Source of the DNA: an uncultured Oscillospiraceae bacterium
GTDB lineage: Bacteria > Bacillota > Clostridia > Oscillospirales > Oscillospiraceae
Direction of reading: 5' to 3'
NCBI GenBank assembly: GCA_944385885.1
Contig: CALWYY010000015.1
Coordinates: 1 to 36,283, forward strand
Length of the DNA stretch: 36,283 nucleotides
Shown here: in pieces, positions 30,364-36,283 of the stretch
Layout of the letters: each line of letters begins with the position of its first letter
Numbering within the stretch: position 1 is the stretch's first letter
Notes under the pieces: model-generated
Database searches by the model: none
What the model saw: only the letters and a program-made list of their open reading frames with translations
Told to the model about the DNA's origin: nothing
Program-made: the position numbers and the translations under genes

Positions 30364-30381
30364 TGTCGACAATTTTCGACA
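30364..30381 (-). promoter_or_regulatory. Tandem 0A-box-like sites upstream of spo0A
   Basis: On the minus strand TGTCGAA (30381-30375) and TGTCGAC (30371-30365) are direct repeats 10 bp apart. They match the Spo0A box TGTCGAA at 7/7 and 6/7. A third 6/7 site, CGTCGAA on plus, is at 30290-30296 near the predicted transcription start. Autoregulation by Spo0A is inferred. Confidence 0.65.
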
Positions 30382-30410
30382 GTTACTTACATAAAGTTAC
30401 ATAATACGGC

Positions 30411-30445
30411 AAAAAAGGAGGGCCCGCCGGTCTGGCGGACCCCCC
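30411..30445 (-). terminator. Rho-independent terminator of clpB
   Basis: A GC stem (30417-30428 with 30434-30445, one mismatch) is followed on minus by six T residues (complement of 30411-30416). It separates clpB from spo0A. Confidence 0.8.
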
Positions 30446-30467
30446 TTCGCGCGGGTGCGGTAGGTTT

Positions 30468-33059
30468 TTACTTTTTCCGGCAGCGCAGCTGCCCGTTTTC
30501 GGCGTCCAGCACCAGGGTGCTGCCCGCCGGCAGGTCCCCCTGCAGGATGGCCCGGGCGATGAGGGTCTCCGCCCCGCTCTGGAGGTACCGTTTCAGCGGG
30601 CGGGCGCCGTACAGAGGGTCGTAGCCCCGCTGGATCAGCAGGTCCCGGGCCGCTTCCGTCACTTCCAGGGACAGGGTCTTGTCCCCCAGCCGCCGGCGCA
30701 GGCCGGCCATCAGGATATCCACGATTCCCGACAGATTCTCCCGGGTCAGCGGCTTGAAGAGCACGATCTCGTCCAGGCGGTTGAGAAACTCCGGCCGGAA
30801 GGAGCGGCGCAGCTGGCCCAGCACGGCCTCCCGGGCCGCCGGCTCGATCTCCCCGTCCGCCCGGATCCCCTCCAGCAACTCCTGGCTGCCCAGGTTGGAG
30901 GTGAGGATGATGATGGTGTTTTTGAAATCCACTGTCCGGCCCTGGGAGTCCGTGACCCGGCCGTCGTCCAGAATCTGCAGAAGGATGTTGAATACGTCGG
31001 GATGGGCCTTTTCCACTTCGTCGAAGAGCACCACGCTGTACGGCCGGCGGCGTACCGCCTCCGTGAGCTGCCCCCCCTCGTCGTAGCCCACGTATCCCGG
31101 AGGCGCGCCGATCAGCCGGGAGACGGAAAATTTCTCCATGTACTCGGTCATGTCAATGCGTACCAGGTTGTGCTCGTCGTCGAACAGGCACTCCGCCAGG
31201 GATTTGGCCAGCTCCGTCTTCCCCACCCCCGTGGGGCCCAAAAACAGGAAGCTGCCGATGGGCCGGTTGGGGTCGGAGATCCCCGCCCGGGACCGCTGGA
31301 TCGCCTCCGATACCAGACGGACCGCCTCGTCCTGGCCGATCACCCGCTTGTGCAGCAGGTCCTCCATGTGCAGCAGCTTCTCCCGCTCGCCTTCCATCAG
31401 CCGGGATACGGGGATGCCCGTCCACTTGGCCACAATGTCCGCGATCTCGGCTTCCGTCACCGTGTCGTGGACCAGCCCGCCCGAGGCGCCCGCCGCCTCC
31501 GCCTCCTCTTCCGCCGCCCGGAGCTGCTTCTCCAGCGCCGGCAGCTCCGAATACTGGAGCCGGGCGGCTTTCTCGTATTCCAGGTGTACCTGGGCCTGTT
31601 CCATCTCCCCCCGGAGCTGGTCGATCTGGGCCTTCAGGTTCTTCACCCGGTCCATGCTGCCTTTCTCCGCCTCCCAGCGGGATTTCATGGCGCTGAACTT
31701 TTCCTTTTCGTCCGCCAGGGCCCGGCTCAGCTCCGCCAGCCGGTCCCGGGAGAGCTGGTCGTCCTCCTTCTTCAGGGCCATCTCCTCGATCTCCTGCTGC
31801 ATGATCCGGCGGCGGAGGTCGTCCAGCTCCGCCGGCAGGGAGTCGATCTCCGTGCGGATCATGGCGCAGGCCTCGTCCACCAGGTCAATGGCCTTGTCCG
31901 GCAGGAACCGGTCGGTGATGTACCGGTTGGACAGGGTGGCCGCCGCCACCAGGGCGTTGTCGTGGATGCGCACCCCGTGGCAGATCTCGTACCGCTCCTT
32001 CAGGCCGCGGAGAATGGATATCGTGTCCTCCACCGTGGGCTCGCTCACCATTACCGGCTGGAACCGGCGCTCCAGCGCCGCGTCCTTCTCAATGTATTTC
32101 CGGTACGCATCCAGAGTGGTGGCCCCGATGCAGTGCAGCTCCCCCCGGGCCAGCATGGGCTTGAGAAGGTTGCCCGCGTCCATGCTGCCCTCCGTCTTGC
32201 CGGCCCCCACAATGGTGTGCAGCTCGTCAATAAAGAGGATGATCCGGCCGTCGGATTTGCGGATCTGCTCCAGCACCGCCTTGAGCCGCTCCTCAAACTC
32301 ACCCCGGTATTTCGCCCCGGCAATCAGGGCGCCCATGTCCAGGGCAAAGATCGTCCGGTCCTTCAGGCTGTCGGGCACGTCGCCCCGGACAATCCGCTGG
32401 GCCAGGCCCTCGGCGATGGCCGTCTTGCCCACGCCCGGCTCCCCGATGAGCACCGGGTTGTTCTTTGTCTTCCGGGACAGGATGCGGATTACGTTGCGGA
32501 TCTCCCCGTCCCGGCCGATTACCGGGTCCAGCTCCTGCTTGGCCGCCCGCTCCACCAGGTCCGTGCCGTATTTCTTCAGGGCGTCGTAGGTCCCCTCCGG
32601 GTTGTCGGAGGTCACCGGATTGGATTTTACCGCCGCCAGCTCCTGGGAAAACCGGCTCCGGGTGATCCCGTGCTCCTGGAGGATGCGCCGCACCTCCGGC
32701 GTCCCCTCGGTAAACAGCGCCAGCATCAGGTGCTCCACCGATACGTACTCGTCCCCCTGCTTGGCCGCGGCCTTCTCCGCGGCGGCCAGCACCCGGCCCG
32801 CTTCCGGGGAGGCGTACACGTCCCCGCTGCCACCGGATACCCGGGGGAGCTGGCCGATGCGGGTGTCCAGCTCCGAGAGCAGCTGGTCGCAGTCCACCCC
32901 CATCCGGCCCAGCAGGGAGGGGATCAGGCCCCCGTCCTGGTCCACCAGGGCGTAGAGCAGGTGTTCCGGTGTGAGATATTGGTTCTGGTTCTCCTGGGCC
33001 ATGGACTGAGCCGTCTGGAGAGCGTCCAGTGTTTTTCTGGTAAGTTTTTCCGTATTCAT
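30468..33059 (-). CDS. clpB: ATP-dependent disaggregase ClpB
   Basis: This 863-residue protein is a full-length ClpB that, with DnaK, pulls proteins out of aggregates. The order is an N-domain with two Clp_N repeats (about 1-145) and AAA-1 with Walker A GEPGVGKT at 206-213 and Walker [10 protein letters not shown]. The coiled-coil middle domain (about 405-525) marks ClpB as opposed to ClpC. AAA-2 has GPTGVGKT, the pore segment [19 protein letters not shown] and the sensor-2 end [11 protein letters not shown]. It lies 26 bases after a ribbon-helix-helix gene, under whose sigma-A promoter it is probably transcribed. No CIRCE or CtsR-type direct repeat is seen. Confidence 0.98.
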   Translation of the reverse strand: MNTEKLTRKTLDALQTAQSMAQENQNQYLTPEHLLYALVDQDGGLIPSLLGRMGVDCDQLLSELDTRIGQLPRVSGGSGDVYASPEAGRVLAAAEKAAAKQGDEYVSVEHLMLALFTEGTPEVRRILQEHGITRSRFSQELAAVKSNPVTSDNPEGTYDALKKYGTDLVERAAKQELDPVIGRDGEIRNVIRILSRKTKNNPVLIGEPGVGKTAIAEGLAQRIVRGDVPDSLKDRTIFALDMGALIAGAKYRGEFEERLKAVLEQIRKSDGRIILFIDELHTIVGAGKTEGSMDAGNLLKPMLARGELHCIGATTLDAYRKYIEKDAALERRFQPVMVSEPTVEDTISILRGLKERYEICHGVRIHDNALVAAATLSNRYITDRFLPDKAIDLVDEACAMIRTEIDSLPAELDDLRRRIMQQEIEEMALKKEDDQLSRDRLAELSRALADEKEKFSAMKSRWEAEKGSMDRVKNLKAQIDQLRGEMEQAQVHLEYEKAARLQYSELPALEKQLRAAEEEAEAAGASGGLVHDTVTEAEIADIVAKWTGIPVSRLMEGEREKLLHMEDLLHKRVIGQDEAVRLVSEAIQRSRAGISDPNRPIGSFLFLGPTGVGKTELAKSLAECLFDDEHNLVRIDMTEYMEKFSVSRLIGAPPGYVGYDEGGQLTEAVRRRPYSVVLFDEVEKAHPDVFNILLQILDDGRVTDSQGRTVDFKNTIIILTSNLGSQELLEGIRADGEIEPAAREAVLGQLRRSFRPEFLNRLDEIVLFKPLTRENLSGIVDILMAGLRRRLGDKTLSLEVTEAARDLLIQRGYDPLYGARPLKRYLQSGAETLIARAILQGDLPAGSTLVLDAENGQLRCRKK

Positions 33060-33085
33060 GACTATCCACCTCGCTTTTCAATTCC

Positions 33086-33730
33086 TCAGATCAAAACGGC
33101 CCGCCGGGCCAGATCCTGCCGGTACTCCCGCTCCACATCCGAAGCCCCGTACTCTCCGCTGAGCCGGCCCTTCAGCAGCCGGTCAAATAGCTGTACGTAC
33201 CCGGAGATGGCCTCCGCCAGCTCCTCCGGGGATACCGTCCGCCGGGGCATGGCGATGGGCCGCACAAATTTCCCGTCGTATAGGGCGCATTCCAGCCGCA
33301 CCCCCAGCTCCGGGGCCAGGTATGTGTTTTCCACCCGTACCCACAGCCGGAAAAAGTCCGCCATGGCCGACAGAAGGCTCTCCGATTGGGTACGGAAAAT
33401 TACCGTCAGCTCTCCCAGCTTCTCCCCCTCCGGCGTCAGTTCCACCTCGTATTTCACCGTGGGCCGGTATTTGTACATCAGGCTGGATTTCAAGGACATG
33501 GTGGCGGAGTTGGGAGTGAAAAACGGCACCAGCTCCCGCCCCGGCGCCACCAGCGCCTGGATGGCTTGGAACACCTGGTTGATGTGCCGCTCCGGCGTCG
33601 TTACGGATACGTAGTCCGCCAAAATCTGGTTTACCAATCCCGACCGGCTCATCCCCATCTGATGGGCCATGGCGTCTACCGCCCGTACCACATCCTCCGA
33701 CAGGGTCAGACTGTACAGCGTCTTTTTCAT
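33086..33730 (-). CDS. Ribbon-helix-helix (CopG-type) protein with unknown C-terminal domain
   Basis: The N-terminal 41 residues, MKKTLYSLTLSEDVVRAVDA then MAHQMGMSRSGLVNQILADYV, form a ribbon-helix-helix DNA-binding fold. The other roughly 170 residues contain a beta-rich part (about 68-140, KSSLMYKYRPTVKYEVELTP onward) that I do not recognise. The start at 33730 follows GGAGGTGG. An upstream in-frame start at 33751 is less likely. It is the first gene of an operon with clpB, 26 bases apart, behind a perfect-type promoter (TTGACA-17-TATACT). It is a good candidate regulator of clpB in place of CtsR/HrcA; this is inference from position. Confidence 0.85.
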   Translation of the reverse strand: MKKTLYSLTLSEDVVRAVDAMAHQMGMSRSGLVNQILADYVSVTTPERHINQVFQAIQALVAPGRELVPFFTPNSATMSLKSSLMYKYRPTVKYEVELTPEGEKLGELTVIFRTQSESLLSAMADFFRLWVRVENTYLAPELGVRLECALYDGKFVRPIAMPRRTVSPEELAEAISGYVQLFDRLLKGRLSGEYGASDVEREYRQDLARRAVLI

Positions 33731-33760
33731 AAGCCACCTCCGCAGGTTCATTCTGGGTAT

Positions 33761-33789
33761 AGTATAGCGGACGGGAAAGCTTTTGTCAA
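33761..33789 (-). promoter_or_regulatory. Promoter of the RHH-clpB operon
   Basis: On the minus strand, TTGACA (33789-33784) and TATACT (33766-33761) have a 17-bp spacer. Upstream (33793-33840) is a very AT-rich tract with a direct repeat TTATATAA (33795-33802) and TTATATGA (33816-33823), 21 bp apart. It could be an UP element or an RHH operator. Confidence 0.85.
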
Positions 33790-33918
33790 CGATTTTATAT
33801 AAATTAACTTACGAATTATATGAACAAACTTAAAATTTTTGTCTCGGAGGGGAACCCGGGAGCGGCGGGAGCCGGGGGAAAGGGAAACGTGGGGCGGCTG
33901 CGGCGGGCAGGGGGCTTA

Positions 33919-33948
33919 GAAAAAGGCGGGCGCCTTGGGCGCCCGCCT
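33919..33948 (-). terminator. Rho-independent terminator of spoIVB
   Basis: An 11-bp stem (33924-33934 with 33938-33948) around a 3-nt loop is followed on minus by T residues (complement of 33920-33924). It lies directly after the spoIVB stop (33955), so spoIVB is not read through into the RHH-clpB operon. Confidence 0.85.
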
Positions 33949-33954
33949 GCCGCA

Positions 33955-34989
33955 TCAGGCGGCCCCGGCCAGGGCGGCCTGGCCGGTCTGGAGCATATTT
34001 TCAATGGAAATACCGTATCCTTTGGTGGGGTCGCCCACCAGCACATGGGTGACGGCGCCCACCAGCTTGCCGTCCTGGAGGATGGGCGAGCCGCTCATTC
34101 CCTGGACGATACCGCCGGTGATGGCCAGCAGTTTCGGATCGGTTACGGCGATGGTGAGCTGGCGCAGGTCATCTCCGTCCCGGAGAACGCGCAGGATCTC
34201 CACGTCGTACTCCTGGGGCCCGCCCTGTCCCACGGTGGCCAGGATGGTGGCCGGGCCGGTGTGGATCTCCGCCTCCGCCGCCGCGGGGACGGGGGAGGAG
34301 GTTCCCAGAGGCGTCTGGGCCCGGCCGAAGATGCCGCAGACGGTGTTTTGCTGGATGGTGCCCAGCGGGTCCCCGGAGGAGGGGACGCCGCAGAGCTCAC
34401 CCGGCTGGCCGCGCTGGCCGGCCACCACGCCGGATACGGAGGCGGGGGTGATGGTGCCCTGGGTAATGACCATCAGCTCACCGGTCTCTGGCAGGCAGAC
34501 CCCGTGGCCCAGGGCGCCGTAGGCCCCGGTGGCGGGGTCCCAGAAGGTGACGGTGCCGATCCCGGCCACGCTGTCCCTGAGCCACAGGCCCAGCTGCCAG
34601 GCGCCCCGGGCGTTTTGCAGGGGGGTGATGGTACACCGGAAGGACTCCCCGTTCCGAGAGGCCTCCACGGTTACCGGGGACCCGGTGAGGGAGCTCACCG
34701 CCCGGAGGAAGTCCTCGCCGCAGGAAATCGGCCGGCCGTCCAGGGAGGTGATGCGGTCGCCGGGCAGGATCCCGGCGTCTTCGGCGGGGGATACGCCGCC
34801 GGAAGCGGTCTCTACCTGGGCCAGCCCGGAGACGATTACGCCCTGGGAAGACAGCTGGATGCCCACGGCCTGCCCCACTGGCACCAGCATGTCCCCCGGA
34901 GCCAGGGCCTGGGCGGAGGGGCCGCCGCAGATGGCGGCGGCAAGAAGAAAACACGCCGTCCCGGCGGTTATTTTTTGAAAAATCTTCAT
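33955..34989 (-). CDS. spoIVB: Sporulation peptidase SpoIVB
   Basis: This 344-residue serine peptidase of family S55 acts in the space between forespore membranes. In Bacillus it cleaves SpoIVFA to start sigma-K processing. A signal/anchor helix (about 1-28) is followed by a PDZ domain (about 45-120, AGILPGDRITSLDGRPI) and the peptidase domain. His162 (LGHGV), Asp284 (VTDP) and Ser299 (QGMSGSPI) fit the catalytic set, and the conserved AVTHVLVGDPTKGYGI stretch follows. It is shorter than Bacillus SpoIVB (about 425), mostly in the N-terminal part. On the minus strand a CATACT-like sequence at 35033-35028 resembles a sigma-G -10, but no convincing -35 was found. Confidence 0.96.
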   Translation of the reverse strand: MKIFQKITAGTACFLLAAAICGGPSAQALAPGDMLVPVGQAVGIQLSSQGVIVSGLAQVETASGGVSPAEDAGILPGDRITSLDGRPISCGEDFLRAVSSLTGSPVTVEASRNGESFRCTITPLQNARGAWQLGLWLRDSVAGIGTVTFWDPATGAYGALGHGVCLPETGELMVITQGTITPASVSGVVAGQRGQPGELCGVPSSGDPLGTIQQNTVCGIFGRAQTPLGTSSPVPAAAEAEIHTGPATILATVGQGGPQEYDVEILRVLRDGDDLRQLTIAVTDPKLLAITGGIVQGMSGSPILQDGKLVGAVTHVLVGDPTKGYGISIENMLQTGQAALAGAA

Positions 34990-35125
34990 ATCGTCTGTTC
35001 CTCTCCGATGGTTTTGCGCGCCCTGCCAGTATGTGTGGATCGGTCAAAAACAAACGCGAGAATTATGCCCTCTGTTTCCACCGGCATACTTCCCGCGCTC
35101 TGCGAACGTTGCCGCCGCGCATGAT

Positions 35126-35131
35126 TATAAT
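35126..35131 (+). promoter_or_regulatory. Possible -10 box of the LysM/M14 peptidase gene
   Basis: TATAAT at 35126-35131 lies 48 bases before GTG 35179. I do not see a good -35 at 16-18 bp, so a different sigma factor or an activator may be used. Confidence 0.4.
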
Positions 35132-35178
35132 GTATGGAACGAACGGAGAGTTAAACGAAAAAACGGGAGGAAATTTTT

Positions 35179-36283
35179 GTGCAAATTTTAAAATCCGGAG
35201 ACAGGGGTTCTCTGGTATCCCTGCTGCAAAAGGGCCTGGCCCGGGCGGGCTGGGGTCCTCTCGCGGCGGACGGGATATTCGGCCCGGCGACGGAGAGCGC
35301 AGTAAAAAAATTCCAGCGGGCCATGGGTCTTGTTCCCGACGGCATTGCCGGGCCGCGGACCTGGCAGGCGCTCTCCCCCTGGCTGCTGGGATACGCGGTA
35401 CATACGGTGGCCCGGGGGGACACCCTCTGGCGCATTGCGGGCCGGTACGACGCCAGCCTCCTGGCCCTGGAGGCGGCCAACCCCGGCCTGGACCCCTTTG
35501 ACCTTCGGCCGGGCCAGAAACTGACCGTGCCGTATTCCTTCCCGGTAGTGCCCACGGACATCCCGTGGAGCAGCGCGCTGGTGGACTGCTGCGTCCGGGG
35601 CCTGCGGGCCCGCTACCCGTTCCTGATCTCCGGGGAGCTGGGACGGAGCGTCATGGGCCGGCCCATCTGGCGCCTTACCTTAGGCGAGGGCCGCCGCCGG
35701 GTCTTGTACAACGCCACCCATCACGCCAACGAATGGATCACCACGCCCCTGCTGCTGCAATTCGCCGAGGAGCTCCTGTGGGCGTACGTATCCGGGGGGA
35801 ACGTTTTCGGGTACCCGGCGGAAGAGCTGTGGGCCCTGACGGAGATCACCCTGGTGCCGGCGGTAAACCCCGACGGGATGGATCTGGTAACGGGAGCGCT
35901 GGAGGGGGAATTCCTCCATCAGGCGGAGATCCTGGCCGCCAACTATCCCCAGATCCCTTTCCCCGCCGGCTGGAAAGCCAATATCCGGGGGGTGGACCTG
36001 AATCTCCAGTACCCGGCGGGATGGGAGGAGGCCCGGAGGATCAAATTTTCCCAGGGCTACACCCTGCCCGGCCCCCGGGACTACGTGGGGCCGGAGGCCC
36101 TGTCCGCGCCGGAGAGCCTGGCCATGTACCGCTACACGCGGAAGACAGACCCGGCCCTGGTGCTGGCCTGGCACACCCAGGGGGAGGTTATATACTGGAA
36201 ATACCTGGATTTTGAGCCGGAGGGGAGCCGGGACCTGGCCCAGCGCCTGGCCGCGGCCAGCGGCTATGCCTGGGAGGAGACGC
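35179..36283 (+). CDS. Peptidoglycan peptidase: PG-binding + LysM + M14 carboxypeptidase-type domain (3' end outside window)
   Basis: The frame opens at GTG 35179 after GGGAGG and stays open to the right edge, 368 codons. The N-terminus (about 1-70) is a PG_binding_1 domain (LVSLLQKGLARAG, DGIFGPATESAVKKFQRAMG). A LysM (about 74-118, YAVHTVARGDTLWRIAGRYD) follows, then an M14 zinc peptidase. The zinc ligands are the HHANEW motif (His/Glu near residue 182) and His in LAWHTQGEVIYW; NPDG and the GVDLNLQYP signature are present. The catalytic Glu lies past the edge. The layout fits gamma-D-glutamyl-diaminopimelate endopeptidases such as spore enzyme I of Lysinibacillus sphaericus. No signal peptide is seen. 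It is divergent from spoIVB, which suggests a sporulation-related role. Confidence 0.9.
   Translation, partial: MQILKSGDRGSLVSLLQKGLARAGWGPLAADGIFGPATESAVKKFQRAMGLVPDGIAGPRTWQALSPWLLGYAVHTVARGDTLWRIAGRYDASLLALEAANPGLDPFDLRPGQKLTVPYSFPVVPTDIPWSSALVDCCVRGLRARYPFLISGELGRSVMGRPIWRLTLGEGRRRVLYNATHHANEWITTPLLLQFAEELLWAYVSGGNVFGYPAEELWALTEITLVPAVNPDGMDLVTGALEGEFLHQAEILAANYPQIPFPAGWKANIRGVDLNLQYPAGWEEARRIKFSQGYTLPGPRDYVGPEALSAPESLAMYRYTRKTDPALVLAWHTQGEVIYWKYLDFEPEGSRDLAQRLAAASGYAWEET

Noticed and set aside
31002-33614. 870-codon open frame on plus opposite clpB and the RHH gene
   Set aside because: It lies antisense to a clear clpB and RHH coding sequence. Its product shows no domain and is Arg/Pro/His-rich, as expected from GC-rich codon bias.
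35565-36215. 216-codon plus-strand frame near the right edge
   Set aside because: The M14 peptidase frame from GTG 35179 covers the same bases with clear domains and zinc motifs; this frame is a shadow.

Overview
The window is strongly GC-rich, densely coded bacterial DNA. The Gram-positive spore-former set (spo0A, spoIVB, an EF-P/Xaa-Pro peptidase/CD1247-type cluster, a YczE-type membrane protein and a DacF-type carboxypeptidase) together with the GC-rich codon use suggests a member of Clostridia, most likely an Oscillospiraceae-type gut anaerobe (Flavonifractor/Intestinimonas/Lawsonibacter-like). The family placement is inference. No rRNA, tRNA, CRISPR array, insertion sequence or phage module was seen. 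No gene-free stretch exceeds about 300 bases.

Left part (1-13 kb): the 3' end of a sigma-70-type factor overlaps a DUF4179-type membrane anti-sigma-like protein. An XRE regulator faces a small membrane protein across a promoter carrying a repeated heptamer. A lipoprotein on the minus strand is divergent from htpG. A plus-strand run then gives htpG, hemW, a VanW-family cell-wall protein with two repeat tracts, metG, a GT4 glycosyltransferase and a small DUF5655-like protein.

Middle (13-26 kb): a membrane protein with a Cys cluster and nicotinate phosphoribosyltransferase converge on a shared terminator. A D-2-hydroxyacid dehydrogenase is followed closely by a GH1-fold protein whose acid/base glutamate is replaced, a YgiQ radical SAM protein and a DUF1294 protein. 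The minus-strand cluster comEA - pepP - efp - CD1247-like is divergent from a D,D-carboxypeptidase with a long cytoplasmic tail, followed by an EFR1-type flavodoxin/ferredoxin.

Right part (26-36 kb): a minus-strand cluster of cysteine hydrolase, YczE-type membrane protein, zinc alcohol dehydrogenase and a MerR-cysteine hydrolase fusion looks like a self-regulated catabolic unit for an unknown compound. Next comes spo0A, whose receiver domain has Glu at the phospho-acceptor position and Pro at one acid-pocket position, with tandem 0A-box-like sites upstream. A ribbon-helix-helix regulator - clpB operon sits between spo0A and spoIVB, which are commonly adjacent in spore formers. A LysM/M14 peptidoglycan peptidase runs off the right edge.

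Most unusual items: the non-canonical Spo0A receiver, the MerR-hydrolase fusion operon whose first reading frame lacks a normal start codon, the GH1-like probable pseudoenzyme, and the RHH-clpB unit between spoIVB and spo0A.
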